64,000 bases of DNA from Clonostachys chloroleuca (Eukaryota; Ascomycota; Sordariomycetes; Hypocreales; Bionectriaceae): positions 6,386,001 through 6,450,000 of the forward strand of contig JBANAY010000001.1 of assembly GCA_037952775.1 (NCBI GenBank), read 5' to 3'. The position numbers were made by a program, and so were the translations under genes. Below the pieces are notes generated by a model. It searched no databases, was not told the DNA's origin, and was given only the letters and a program-made list of their open reading frames with translations. This document shows positions 1 through 13,727 of the stretch, in pieces; position 1 is the first letter of the stretch; the number at the start of each line of letters is the position of its first letter.

Positions 1-2376
1 TAAATAGTTTTAATTTAAAGTATTTTCTAGTACTTTTTTAAGTAATAAGATATAAAAAACTAAATAAATATATATTATATCTGTTAGTAATAGTTTATAA
101 TTAGTATCTAATTTTTTATTTCTAATTCTAAATAGTTTAAGTTTTTTATAATTTAATTTATTATTTAGTTATATTATTATAATATTTTTATAGAGTAAGT
201 AGATTTTATCTCTCTTCTTTAAAATTAGTTTCTTTAATCTTATTTTATTATAGTATTTCTTTATTCTTTTTTAAATAAATTCTAATTCTATTTTTATTTC
301 TATATATAATAAATATAATATTTCTTTTATAAGTATAATAGTAGATATATTTAATTTATTAAATATTTATTAGTTTTAAAATTCTAGTTTATAACTATAG
401 TTTATATATATAAGTATAAACTAGATAGATTCTTATACTAAACTATTATATATAATCTAAACTATAGATAATAGTTATATCTAATTATCTTATTTATAAT
501 TAATATATATTTATAAGTATTATTCTAATATTTAGTTTAAATATTCTATTTATCTATTACTTTAGGGGTAATAAGCTATTAAAAGCTTATACTTAGTATC
601 TATTTATACTATAAAGGATTATTAAAACTTAGAGATAAAGATTATTTCTCTATCTAAGATTATTTCTTTAAATAGTCTATAGTAACTAACTATATATTAT
701 AGGAATTAATATATAAAGTTCTCTATAGAGCTTATTTTCTTATATAGAATAAAATATCTATATTTTATAAATCTATTAATAATAATTAAAATACTATTAT
801 ACTATACTCCTATTATTAGTTCTATTAATAATAGTAGTTTAATAATATAGTTAAAAGATATTAATTACTATAGTTATTCTAATATTTATATTAGTTTAAG
901 TTCTTTATAGAGTTTATATTTTATAGATTTAATTTATATATAAGTATTATATTCTAAGATTATAGTTTATATATCTTTTTATAGATCTAGATAATTATAG
1001 TATTATCTTATTCTATTAAATATCTTCTTAACTTCTTAATATTCTAAGAGTAAATACTTATAGATTTCTTTAATAAATATTATTCTTATATCTTACTATA
1101 GTATCTTTATATCTAGTATAGTATCTATCTGGATTTTAATATATACTATTTCTTTTAATATAATACCTAAGGTTTATTATATTAAATATTCTTTATTATT
1201 TATTAAGAATAGTTATTTATTAGTCTTTAGAATTATTTATTTATACTTAGATTTCTAGCTAAAAGTATTAGCTCTTCTATTTTCTAATCCCTTTTAATAT
1301 ATAATTTTATTATTAAATTTAGATAAGTATTCTATATAGTATATTTATTTTCTATTAAGTTATTAAGTTATAGTAAAATACTATAGGGTATAATCTTCTT
1401 TTATTATCTTTTTAGCTAACTTATATACTAATTATAAAGTTTAAAGTATTAATTTTAAGTTCTATCTCCTTATTTAAATTAAATATCTATAGTATAGATT
1501 TATTAGTTATATAATTCTTAATATTATTAAATATATCTTAATATTTTAAGTTCTATTAAAATTCTTTTTCTTTCTTTATTAGATTATATAATAGTATAAT
1601 AATCTTTCTATAGTTCTTAATAAATTATTAATAGTAATTAGTAAATCTAAAAAAAGCTTATACTCTCTTAATATTTATTAGTTCCTTCTATTTAGAAACT
1701 ATAGTAATTTTACTTTTTTCTATTTATATTTTATTAGATTAAATAGTATATTCTAAGAAATTAATTTTCTTAATATAAAACTAACTTTTTTTAGATTCTA
1801 TTAGGAGATTTATATTTTCTAGTTTTTTTAGAGCTTTATATATATATTCCTTATATATATTTAGATTATCTAAGAATATTAAAATATTATTAAAATATAT
1901 AACTATAAAGATATTAAAATACTTCTAGAGTACTTAATTAATTATTTATTAGAATATTATAGATATATTTATTAGTTTAAAAAGTATAATAAGGTATTTA
2001 TATAAACTAAATTTTATTCTAAATATTATTTTCTATTTATCTCCTTTTTTAATTTATATTAAGTTATAAGCTCCCTTTTAGATCTAGTATAATAAACTAC
2101 TATTTACTCTAATACTAGTTTCTAAATTCTATAATTAGTAGTAAGAATATTCTATCTTTATATATAATCTTATTTAGCTAATAATAGTTAATAATTAAAT
2201 AGAGTTTATTATTCTTCTTAAATATAAATATTATAAGATATTCTATAGATAAAGTTAATAATTATATATAGCCTTTTACTAATATATTATTAATATATTT
2301 ATAGAGTATTTATAACTAAGGTTCTATAAGGTTATAGAGTTTATAAAAAGCTAGTTCTCCTTCTAAGGCTATAATA
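1..2376 (-). mobile_element. RIP-degraded Ty3/gypsy retrotransposon, pol part
   Basis: Very AT-rich DNA with almost no CA, TG or CG dinucleotides. Read on the minus strand, about 1850-2370 aligns by eye, allowing C-to-T and G-to-A changes, with the reverse transcriptase region of the intact element in this window (about 29,880-30,350). The sequence further left should be its downstream pol. No open frame survives. It is interrupted at about 2377 by mitochondrial rRNA sequence and resumes at 2779. Dead copy; family assignment is good for the RT part and inferred for the rest. Confidence 0.75.
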
Positions 2377-2778
2377 ACTTATCTTTGTCCTCTTTTTCGT
2401 TCCTAATATATGGAAATAAATACTTTATCATATATCTAAAAAATAAAGCCAGGGATTGTGTTAGTTCCGTGGAAACTACAGTTTCATAATATTAACTGGA
2501 AACAGCCGTGCAACTCTTGTAAATATACAAACTGCGGTAAGGTTTTTCGTGGATTATTGAATTAAACAATATACTTCACTACTAGTATCAGAAACGGTCT
2601 AGTGATTTCAGTTCCTGTGTTGCTATATTAATCTTGAGGTGGAATGCTTATACTTTTATTTATAGACTAAAAATTAATCTAACCTATAGTATTTATAATT
2701 TACTGCAAAGACTACTGGGGTATCTAATCCTTTTTATTACCTATACCTTCGTCCCTTAATATCAGTTTTTAAATAATA
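2377..2778 (-). pseudogene. rns: NUMT: fragment of mitochondrial small-subunit rRNA (rns)
   Basis: The reverse complement carries several conserved small-subunit rRNA blocks in the right order. At 2710-2730 is the universal ATTAGATACCC..GTAGTC block (the 806R primer site). At 2549-2570 is a near match to the fungal mtSSU primer MS2 site. Around 2505-2550 are blocks matching the ACAGCC(A/G)TGCA and GGTAAGGTT(C/T)TTCG consensus of 16S reverse complements. Some 16S segments between blocks are shorter, as in mitochondrial rRNA. It interrupts a gypsy reverse-transcriptase sequence that resumes directly on the far side, so it is a nuclear insertion of mtDNA. Edges are accurate to a few bases. Confidence 0.85.
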
Positions 2779-4723
2779 GAGATTTTATAATCCTATTAGC
2801 TATATTATAATAATCTAGTTTCTAGGGTTTCCTTAAATAGTTTATTATATATCTAATACTCCTTTAGAATATAATCTAGTTTTTTCCTTTTAAGATATTC
2901 CTCTTTATTTTTTTATAATTATTTCTTTCTAGTCTATTTATACTATAGATTAAACTTAATATTATACTTATATTTTTATTAATTTATTATATATATCTAA
3001 TTAATAAAATCTATTTCTAAGAATTATTCTAATTTTTATATCTAATCTAAGATTTATTTTATTTATTATAATTCTTAGTAAAATAAATTCTTTAGTATAT
3101 TAGGTTATAATACTATTAAGATTATAACTACTATATCTACTTATTATTATAAGTTATTATTTTAGTTTTTTATAATAGTACTTTTAGTTATTAAAGAATT
3201 ATTATATTCTTCTAATATTTAATAAAATTTTAGTTTTTATTAATCCTAATATAGATTTATAAGAGTATCCCTTTATTCTATATAGCTAATAAACTAATCT
3301 ATTAGTAATTTTATATCTTATAACTATAGTAATTATAATATAATATTATAGGAATTTAATAGTACTAAGTTATATATAATATTAAATTTCTTTTCTTAGA
3401 TCTTAGTTATAAGATAATTAGTTTTAGAATTAATAATTCTATTATTATACTTAAATAATATTCTATTTAGAGTTATAATATTATAAGGCTTTTCTTTATT
3501 CTCTATAGTAAATAGAATTAATTAATTACTATTAGTAAGATATAATTATATAATACTCTATAGTCTATCTATACTATAAACTAATATCTCTTAATTTTAA
3601 TATTTATAATAATATTAATTAAATTTCCTCTCTTAATAGCTTTTAGAATTTTCTAATTTAATATTATTTTACTATATTATAACTCTATTATAAATAGTTT
3701 ATATTATTTTTTATCTAATTAACTTTTTATTTAAATTATTCTTATTCTTCTTTATTCTTAAGTATTTATTTTAGAATATCTATAAGGATTCTTAGTTTAT
3801 CTATAAAACTAAGAATAAATTATTTATATTTCTTTTTTTAATTATTTAATTTAGTTATTATATTTAGCTATTATCTAATCTTTAAGATTCTTATCTTTAT
3901 ATTATAGTTTAATTTTAGCTTTTTTTATAAATCTTATATCTTAGCTTAGAATATAATTCTACTAATAGTTTACTATAGATATATTCTTTAGAGTATTTCT
4001 CTAGATCTTTCTTAAAGATAGTATATTATTTTATACTATATTATTAGTATATAAATTATTATATTTATTCTATAGTATATTTATTAGGTATTCTTCTATT
4101 AGAATATAAAAAGAAATTATTCTTTATCTTCTCTATCTAATATTTTAAATAATAGTTATTATAATAAGTTATTTAGAATTCTAAAGAGTAGTTATATATC
4201 TATATAGTTTCTATATAGATTAGTATTTTATATATATTATTACTATATTATATAGTACTAATTATATTATTTCTAAAAATAACTAATTCTTCTAATATAT
4301 CTAGATATTATTCTTATATCTTCTCTTAATAGTATATCTAGAGTTTATTATATTTAGCTTTAATTTTTATTCTTATCTATTAGTATTATTCTTTCTTAAT
4401 AGTATTTTATAGAATAATTCTATTAGTATAATAGAATATATATTTATATTTAGTAAATAGTTTAAATTCTAGAACTTATTCTCTTTATTTAAGTTTTTCT
4501 TTAAGTTTTTAGAAGATTTATTAGATTTCTTCTTATTATTTTCTAGCTATACTAAGTTCTATATATTCCTCAGATTCTAATACTTCTCTAAAGATAGATA
4601 TATTTCTTAGGGGAAATTTAGGAATTATAATAGTTATAGAAGTTCCTTTCTAATTAATTTTATATATTATTCTTAAAACTTTAGTATTAGTTTTCCTAAT
4701 TATTTCTAGTTATTTCTTACTAT
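2779..4723 (-). mobile_element. RIP-degraded Ty3/gypsy retrotransposon, protease to gag part
   Basis: Continuation of the 1-2376 element. From 2779 the minus strand follows the sequence just upstream of the reverse transcriptase in the intact copy (around 29,810-29,870), then protease. By 4570-4723 it follows gag downstream of the zinc knuckle (intact copy about 27,640-27,780). It stops at 4723 where a Copia LTR begins; the rest of gag is not found on the other side of that insertion. All frames are broken by TAA and TAG created by C-to-T change. Confidence 0.75.
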
Positions 4724-5588
4724 TATTGAATTAAGAGACTATAGCCACTATAAGTTAGTGACCGTATCACTATAAGTTAGCGGTCGCAACTACTAACTGT
4801 TAGCGATCGCAGCTACTAACTATTAGCGATCGCTATCCCCTGTAACAGCTAGCCAATAGCGATTGAGACCGCTATCCGATAGCGACTACGATCACTAGCC
4901 AATAGCGGTTGCAGCTACTGTGGGTCAGTGGCTATAGGCCGCTATGACCGCTACAGCTAAGCGGGATCCAGTTCCCCTTTAGGGCTAGGAGTATCAGCAG
5001 TATTACTTATAGGTTATTAGGCTATAATAGCCTAAATAAGGGTCTAGAAAATTCAGAAAAAAATCTGAGTAACTTCTAGTAGCCTAATCTATACCTAAGC
5101 TACCCTATAACTAATCTACCCTAGACTAGACCTTAGATCTTAGATATCTTCTTCAGCTTTAAAGATAAGATATCTAATATCTATATTTAACTAATTAGTT
5201 TAACTAGCTCTTTTAGATAAAAGTAGATCTTAAAAAGGTTATATATATCTATCTTATAGTTTAGTAGTTATAAGTTAATTTTTTAGATTTCCTATAGTAA
5301 TAAATTTTATAGAAAATTAAAAATAGCCTGGGAAGCTGCTATAGTAGGTTTTAGAGTAGTTTTTAGTTAGTAGACCTATAAGAGAAATTAGTATAATTTT
5401 CTAGTTCTTCTTACTAAAATAAGATTTTTTTTATACTATAAAATATACTATAAACTAACTTTTTAGTATAAAATTTAACTAAGTTATAGAGGAGTATTTA
5501 CTATAAGTTAGAAGCTATATTTTCTACTGCTGCTAGTTATAGCGGTCTTAAGACCTAATATACCTTGTAGGCCACTGTAATTTCAACA
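4724..5588 (+). repeat. Copia-family 5' LTR (865 bp)
   Basis: Begins TATTGAATTAAGAGAC (a mutated TGTTGAATTGAGAG) and ends TTTCAACA, the TG...CA pattern. Two further copies lie at 36,095-37,771 and 36,592-37,352. About 4790-4900 holds imperfect 23-24-bp tandem repeats with the palindromic core TAGCGATCGC. The flanking five bases differ (ACTAT left, AAGTA right), which fits a 5' LTR followed by its internal region rather than a solo LTR. It keeps more CG, CA and TG than the internal region. Confidence 0.75.
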
Positions 5589-8500
5589 AAGTATTAATAG
5601 AATAATATTAGAATTATTAAAGCCTCTAGAGGCTCCCTAGAGCCTCTAAACCTATAGTTCCTTATAGTAAACTTTCTAAAGGACTAGTATAATAAGAGCT
5701 CTTTAGTAGTTAAAGCTACTAATTATAAAGCTAAATATACTAAGAGACTTATTAAAAAGAAGCTTTTAAACTCTAAAAAAATCTCTAAGGGAGAAGATAA
5801 AAAGATCTAATAAAAGGGGTTAAAGCTTAAAACCTCTAAAAAAAAAAACTAGTTAAATCTACTAGCTTTACTCTAGACTATAATCTGGAAGATCTTTAAA
5901 GCCTACTAGAAGATAGTAATAAAAAGAGCTTCTAGCTAGCTTTCTAGATCTATTAGTTCTCTAAATCTATTAGAATTATAATAACTTCTATTACTACTAG
6001 CTTTAGTAATTAGGAATATAAACTACTAAATACCCTTCTATATAATATAGGCTCTATAGTTTATTTAGTAAATAATAAGATTTATTATAAAGATTATAAA
6101 GTTTTAAAAAGTATTAAAATAGACTATATTTTTATAGTAGCTAGTAAGATTTACTCTAGAAGTATTAGAACTACTATATTTTAAATTCTAATCTCTTTAA
6201 ACCTCTTAATCTATAAGGATTTAGAACTAAAAGAAGCTCTATTCCTATCTATCCTACAAACTAATATAGTTAGTAAGATAAAGTACTATAGTTCAGAGAG
6301 TACTCTTCTAAAATAAAAACTATTTATAAGTAATAGAACCTACTATAGTTTACTAAACTTTAAAAATATAGCTTTTAGCTATAGCTAAAGGGGGAAAAAC
6401 CCCTAAGTTAATAATACTAAAAGAGCTCTTTATTTATACTAACTATAGCTACCCTATAGAGGTTTAAATTTCCTTTGTCTTTAAATAGATCTCTAAGGCC
6501 CTAGACTATATAGAGCTTAATAAGCTTACTAAGCTTACTAAATAGCTTACTAAGGAACTTACTAAGCTTACTAAATAGTATATTCTAATACCTACTAATA
6601 TCCTTATCTATAAGCCTTTAGAAGGGGATTATCCTAATCTTAGTACTAAAGAGATCCTAATATAAGGAACTATTAGTATTATTAAATCCCTACTATAAGG
6701 GCCTAAAACCTATAAAAACCTACTATAATTAGTAGGTATTTAGTATATATAGTTAAAATACTTAAACCTTTAGCTACTAAAGAAAATTATTAAAATTATA
6801 GAAGGTTTTCCTAATTTTAACTCTATAAGAGAGGAAGATTTCTACTATTTAGTATATATTATTACTAAAAGCTACTAGCTTTTAGTATATATAGCTATTC
6901 CTAATCTATCTAGAGCTCTAGATTCTATAAAAGAGAATTTTTTTATTTTAAGCTTATACTATATAATAGAAAGCTTATAGAACTTATTTTAATAAATAGA
7001 AAAACCTACTATAAATAGATTATTCTTTTTCCTAATAAGAAAGAAACTATTATAATAACTACTATTTAAAGCTTCTACTAGAGCTTATATAATTACTATA
7101 AGTACTATTCTACTAAATTTTACTTTAATAGTAGAGAAATTATAAGGAATTTAGTAAACTAACTAGCTATTAAAAATACTATTTTTAATATTATAAGCTC
7201 TTATATTTACTAGTAAAATATACTTACTAAGTACTCTATTAGAGTACTAATAAATAAGCTTAAAGCTATTTTATAGTAATTTAAGCTTCTACTATATCTC
7301 TAGTATTATATTCTTCTAGGGGTTCTTTAGTTAGTTAATTATATTACTATTAGTAATTATAATTTATCTCTATAATAACTATTCTTCTAAAAACTAGAGC
7401 TTAAAACCCTCTTTAAACTTAATTTTTAGATCTATAAGGCTATTAGAGCTTACTATAAAGTCTTTATTTATTCTAAATAATAGACTAAAGCTACTAAATT
7501 AGCTTCTAGAACTATTTTAGAGTAAGTTTTAGTACTTTTAAGCTCTAAGATCTATTAGATCTATATTCTATAGAAGAGAGATTACTAAAACCTGTTATCT
7601 AAAGATTTTAGAGAATATAAACTCTATAAAATAGAGCTTATAGCTATAAAACCTACTTCTTTTAAAACCTTTAGAAAAAGAAATAGAGAAAATAGAGTAT
7701 ATAAAAAAGATTTAATAGCTACTATAATAGCTACTATAGGAACTTTCTAAACTACTAACTATAGTGCTTAAGCTACTATAATAGCCTCTCTAAGAGCTTA
7801 AAAGATTACTAGCTATAGTATCTACTTTAGAGCTTTAAAAGTCTAAAACTCCTAAAACTATAGAACCTTTAGAGCCTTAAACTCTACTAGTTATAATATA
7901 CTAACCTAGTAAGCTAAAGCCTAATATAAAGCTTATAGATAATCTAATAGATTTATCTAACTAGATATAAATAACTACTATAGTATACTAAATAAGTATT
8001 ATAATATATATTAAAATCTAGCTCTTACTAGAGCTTAATAGCTAGAAAGAGATACTATAGTTATTACTAAAAGAGAAAAAGCTCTAGCTATAAACTATCT
8101 TTAGTAAGCTTAAGTAGCTAATATATACTAGAACCTTTATCTTTATAGTATTAAAAGATCTATTTAAGAGCTATAGAGCTCTAAGCTATAGATAGATACT
8201 AAAGCTAAAATTTAATCCTTATAATAAGCTATTAAAATATAAAGCTAGGCTTATTATTAGAGGGTTTTTATAAATAGAAAGTTTAGATTATAGTAAGACT
8301 TTTATTTCTATAGCTATTCTTCTGACTTAATAGCTACTATTAGCTCTAATAGCTATCTATAGTTATAATATTAAATAGATTAATTTTATAAAGATCTTTT
8401 TAAATAGTAAACTTACTAAAAAGCTCTATATAAAGCTCTCTAAAGATTTAAAGGAACTATTAAAAGAAAGCTCTAAATTACTTACTATAGTAAAGTTTTA

Positions 8501-10300
8501 AGATTATAATCCTTTTAAAGAGTAGATTATTCTACTACTAAAAGCTCTATATAGCCTAAAGTAGTTCTCTAGAGAGTAGTAAGAGATACCAAAAGTCCTA
8601 CTAAGATCTCTAAGCTTTAGCTTCCTAATCTCTAATTTAGTAATCTTTTATAATACTAAAAAAATTGTCTTTATAGTAATCTATAATTTTTTTAGTAATC
8701 TATATAGATAACTACTTTATAATAAGCTCTAAAATTAATTATATTAATAGGCTAAAAAAGGAAATTTATAGAGTTTACTCTATAGAAGATAAGAAGCTAG
8801 TAGTTTTCTTCTTAAGGGTTTAAATTTACTAAGATAGATTTAAAAAAGCTCTATATCTTTCTTAATCTTAGTATATTAAATAGATATTATAGGTTTTTAA
8901 GATTACTAAAGAAAAACCTCTATTAATATCTCTATAGTCTAATCTTATAAAGCTTATAATAGAAGTTATAGAAACTATAGGCCTCTATAATCCTCTAAAA
9001 TATAAGCTATTCTAGTAGATTATAGAGATTTTAATATATTTAATACTTTAAACTAGATCTAATATAGTTTTTTCAGTATAGTAACTAGTCTAGACTATAT
9101 ATAAACTCTATAAAATTTACTTTAAAATTATTAAAAAGCTTTTATAGTATCTAAAAAGTATTAAAAGCCTAGCTATAGTTTATTTATTAAATAAGCCTCT
9201 AGAAGGCTATTATAATAATAATTTTACAGAGAATAAATCTACTAATAAATCTATCTATAGATATCTCTTTAAGCTAGCTAAGAGCTCTATTAGTTAGAAA
9301 ACTAAGAAAGTAACTACTATAACTCTCTCTACTATAGAGACTAAAGCAGATAGCTTTATAGAAGCTCTTAGAGAGCTATAGTAACTAATAGGGCTTTATA
9401 AAGAGCTAAACTAGTCTCTAAAGACCCTTATAACTATCTGCTATAATAACTAGAGTTATATAGCTACTAGTAATAACCCTACTCTATATACTAGAACTAA
9501 GTATATACTACTAAAGTTCTATTATAATAAGATTTAAATTATAGAGGATTTAATAAACTTTAGCTATCTAGAAACTAAAGCTATATCTACTAACAGGCTA
9601 ATTAAACTACTAACTATATCTCTTTAATAAGTTTTTAAAGAGCTACTAGGTCTAAAAGAGTACTATAAGAATCTAATCTAATTATTTCCTTTAGAAAGGG
9701 TATTAAGATTTACTCTATAGATTATAGAGTAGATTAAGATTACTCTATATTAGTTAATTAAATAATATATAATTAGTATAGAATAAAAAGGAATAAAATA
9801 ACTAATTTAGAGTTTTCTAAAGCTAGAAACTTTCTAAAACTATTAATCTAATTTATTATAGCTACTTATTAGAGTAATTATATTAGTAGTTATAACTATT
9901 ATAATAACTACTATAGTATTTATACTAGTAATTCTATATTATACTAAAGTAGTTATATTAATAGACTTTATATCTACTATAGTATTTATATTAATAGATC
10001 TTATATCTATTATATAAGAACCTTAGTACTTAGTTTAGTAAACTTTATAACTACTATAATAGCTATATTAGTAGATTTTATATCTACTATAGTATCTATA
10101 TTAGTAGTCTTTTATCCCTCTATATAAGAATCTTATAGTAGTTATAAATATATTACAGAAGATAATATATTATCTTTAGAGCTTTTATAGTCTGGAAATA
10201 TCTATAAGTATTAGGCTTTCTCTCTACTAGATAGAGATTCTATAAGTTACTAATATACTCTTTTATCTACTCTATAGTCTATTTTTCTTAGTTACTCTAT
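5589..10300 (+). mobile_element. RIP-degraded Copia (Ty1/copia) retrotransposon, internal region
   Basis: Conceptual translation through many stops gives Copia landmarks in order on the plus strand. A protease-like stretch lies near 6040-6180 (reading ..SIVYLVNNKIYYKDYK..). A reverse transcriptase stretch near 8450-8700 reads ..LLLKALYSLK.SSRE.. then ISNLVIFYNTKK. An RNase H stretch near 9150-9390 reads ..LATVYLLNKPLEGYY-like, then STIETKADSFIEALREL. CA, TG and CG are almost absent. No matching 3' LTR was found before the next element, so the 3' end is probably truncated. The right limit is approximate, and 9850-10,140 contains imperfect direct repeats. Confidence 0.7.
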
Positions 10301-10559
10301 AGTTAATCTACCCTATACTAGAGATCTTAATCTTTTAAAAATATTACTAAAGAATTAAATAAAATAGTATTAATAAAAGTATTATACTAAAGGGTTTTCT
10401 TATAAAGAGATTTCTATATATAGTTAGATATTATTAGATATTATTATAAACTATAAGGGGAATATAAAATTAAATTAAAAAAAAAAGAATTTACTAACTA
10501 AACTATAGAATATAGTTTTAAAGATATAACTAATAGAAAGAGAACTTTATATTATAAAT

Positions 10560-10915
10560 TTTATTCTAATATATAGATTATATATAGAATCTTATACTTT
10601 TTAACTAATTATCTATAGATTATTAAAATTTTATAATAATCCTTATAATCTAGAAATATAGATTATTACTAAGTTTTAATAATCTATTAATATATATATA
10701 TATTTATTTTATTAGATAGAATACTCTTTTAGATAGTTATTAATAATATTATCTATATATTTATTATTACTAGCTCTATAATACTTATATATTAATAGTA
10801 ATTTATATTATATAGCTTATAATAACCTGATTATACTACTCAGAATAATACTCTGATTAGTTATCTCCTGACCTACCCTAGACCCCTATCCAGTATAAGT
10901 TACCTAATTATTATA
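10560..10915 (+). repeat. RIPed gypsy LTR (R-U5 related to the intact element)
   Basis: The stretch from the TATATATA run to ..CCAGTATAAGTTACC aligns with the 3' two thirds of the intact 379-bp LTR (26,321-26,540), with C-to-T and G-to-A changes. The upstream part (U3) differs from the intact LTR but resembles the copy at 20,965-21,300, suggesting a sister subfamily. The left edge is uncertain, and no internal region is attached. Confidence 0.7.
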
Positions 10916-12140
10916 TTATCTCAGAGGGGTTATTTTTCTCAGGGGTTCTTTTTCTCAGAGGGGCCTATCTTTATCAGGGCTTAGATTAACTATCCTATAT
11001 TAAATATCTATCTCTTGGTTTAATTAGTTATTACTATTATTAAGATTATTAATACTAACTTTATTATATAATAAACAGTTTAAGGTCTTGAGCTAATATA
11101 TAAAAGAGGCTATAGCCTAAATATAAGCCTCTAAGGAAGAGTTACCTCTTTAAAGTCCCCTTAGCCTATAGTTATAGATTAAGCCTCTTTATTCGGAGGG
11201 ATATATTAATAATAGGCTTTACTTCTTTAAAGCTATAAAGACTATATTACTAGGTTTATCTTACTTTCCCTACCTTTAGCTCCTAACTAATAATTCCTAG
11301 ATAATATAGATATCCCTATAATCCTATAGCTTAATACTAACTAACTTAATAGATATATACTCCTTAATAACTATATTTCCTAATTCTTCTCTCTTAATAG
11401 TTTTAATTAAATACTTATATAATTTAGTATAAACTAGATAAAACCTCCGAGGGTAAGATAGGTATATTTATCTATATTACCTCAGAACCTAAGTAATTCG
11501 ATAGCAGTATATTATTTAATAAATATACTACCTACAGCTAGTTATTTAAGAAGAAAAGAGTTATATTATTTATTAAATTTTATATAATAATATAAGAACT
11601 TATATAAGCTAAAAAGCCTCCTATATTATATAAATATAAGCAGACTGTACTAATAAAAAAGAAGTAGCTATTAGAAATAAATCTTAAAGCCTTCCTATTA
11701 ATATAGTCTCTCTCTAATATTAGTAATAATAAAGAGGAGAAAATATAGATTATTAAAGAGCAGCTGTAAGAGCTCTCTATTAAAGCCGGGGATACTATTA
11801 AGTCTGAAGGAGAAGAGGCTGATAAGGTATATAGTAATTTAGAGGCTCTGAGTAAGCTCTCTAATAATAAGAGGCAGAGAATATATATAAATAATAGTAA
11901 TAATTATTACCCTGAAAATTACTCTTTTTCCCAGGCAGGCTGGGTAAGAAGAGCCCCTATAAAGGTTCAGAATAACTAGTTAAAGTTATAAATTTAAATA
12001 TTAAAAAATACTCTTATTTAGTATATTACTTAGTATCTCTTAAACCTTAAAAATTACAGAATAAAATATATATAGATCCCTGTAATTTTTATTATTACTA
12101 GTTTCCTAATCCTGAAATTCGTAGTATAGAGTGAAATAGC
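10916..12140. other. Decayed repeat DNA with a coding remnant
   Basis: Moderately AT-rich and only partly RIPed. On the plus strand about 11,750-11,998 reads almost open, with two stops, as a charged coiled-coil-like stretch ending ..NYYPENYSFSQAGWVRRAPI. It looks like the end of an unidentified transposon protein. 10,925-10,975 contains a short CTCAGAGGGG-type direct repeat. No gene is called. Confidence 0.4.
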
Positions 12141-13727
12141 AATATTATAGTGTTTTTTACTATATACCCCCTAGTCACGTGCAGCCTGGCCTGGAGCTAT
12201 GGAGGGAGACGACTAGTCGATGCTGTTCGCAGTGCTACCTAGTATTTGATATAAGAACGGACCCCGCAAGCACGTGTTCTAATGATGGATGGTAAGGCTG
12301 TTTTATAAAGGCGATCTTAGTAGCCTGCTGCTACTTGATAGGCATGCTCTATCGCCTATCGAGATGTCACCCGCAATAGCTAAAGCCTTAACATTGTTGT
12401 AGGTCCGTTGTATCGAGGCTACCCAGTGGACGTACTAATACGAAGTTTTAAATTAAGAATTCGGGCAACCGGTAGGGTCATGTGCGAGGCTAATATTCTC
12501 AGTCTATCTACTGAAAGTATTAAGAAGCAGATAGGAACTGGGTAGATCAAGCCTTACGGAAAAAAAAAAAAGTTTTCTGAGGAAATATAGCTCCTTCGCC
12601 GGCGAGACTCTCTTGCCAATCTCCAGTGACTCCCTTTCGATATATTTCAAGGTTTCTCTTCCCCGTCTCCTACCCTAACTCACGAAATTTCGCGAAATCA
12701 GCGTCTCCAACGCTGAGAACATGGCTGCCTGATATCGAACCGTACCTCCAAGACCTGAATCATCGAGACCACAGCGGATCCACAAATCTGCGCTAGGGCA
12801 AGCCCATTAGTGTTAAAGATAAAGAGATTATAAGGGAGGGATGACTTGTATTATGAAGTGGCCACCCTTAAGAAAGGCAGGCACATAGTAATTAATGGCA
12901 TACACATGACCCGGGTCACATGTAGGATTATTAAACCTGAAGGCCCAATAATCGGCAACAAAACGCGTCCCTGGACGCGTTGTCAGCTCAAAATCCGGTC
13001 TGAATGTGGCATCGGTTGGTTGTTCCCTTGTCGCATGGCCTGTTTGAATAGAGACCCGTTCGTCGGGGCCCACGGTGGGCGCCGCAGCGTCTGCGGCGTC
13101 CTCAATGGCTCAATTCGTCGTGACGCCGTTGTCCATAACGTGGGTAATAGCGAAAACGAATATATAGCAATTTGGCTGCGTCAGCGTTTTTATTGTTTCT
13201 TTCCATACCGACACATTAACCAGGGTGGTGTGGGTCTCATACATCCCTGCGCATATTCTAACTATCAAGGAGATACTCCGTATATGGTAGTGGTTTATCG
13301 GTGATCAAGGTATCTGTCGTACCCGTTCTTGGAATGGTTCATACGACCCCATATCCTTCTTGTCGAGCTAGCTAACTCCGAGAGAGCAAGCCGGGGTGAT
13401 ACCAACTACTTGCACGAGACGAATGAGCATAGAGCGGAAATACGGTGGAAAAATATTGTCAAATTCATATTGATCTGGATGTACCCATGACTAGCATAAT
13501 GATTTTCTCAAACAGCGGAAGAGACTCAACGATCGACCGTATAGAAATATATAGCCGATTGCAGGATAGCCTTAGGCTCATTATAATAGAATATAGATCA
13601 AGCAGTAGAGCATATTGGAGGATAAGCGGCTGGATCCGGGAATTGTTAAAATACCGCTCAACTGACTTCAATGGTTAAGATATTCCTTCCATCGAAACGT
13701 ATTTTCTCAGCAAGCTAACCGATCTCC
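12141..13727. other. No supported gene; edge of a non-RIPed island
   Basis: Base composition becomes normal near 12,170. Two overlapping opposite-strand ORFs (12,846-13,304 plus, 152 codons, and 12,828-13,073 minus) and a 77-codon plus-strand ORF at 13,445-13,678 are present. None has a recognisable domain, and each pair shadows the other, so they are not called genes. A 12-13-base A run lies near 12,560. The 5' region of the SLATT gene lies on the other side, so this is its downstream flank. Confidence 0.4.

Noticed and set aside
2377..2778. Bacterial 16S contamination or a functional rRNA gene
   Set aside because: The spacing and AT-rich variable parts fit fungal mitochondrial rns, it is only a fragment, and both sides continue one interrupted gypsy copy.
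12828..13304. Overlapping ORFs of 81 (-) and 152 (+) codons
   Set aside because: Opposite-strand pair with no domain, no intron context and no clear start signal; a real small gene cannot be excluded.
13445..13678. 77-codon plus-strand ORF beside the SLATT gene
   Set aside because: A mirrored 68-codon ORF lies on the other strand and no features support either one.
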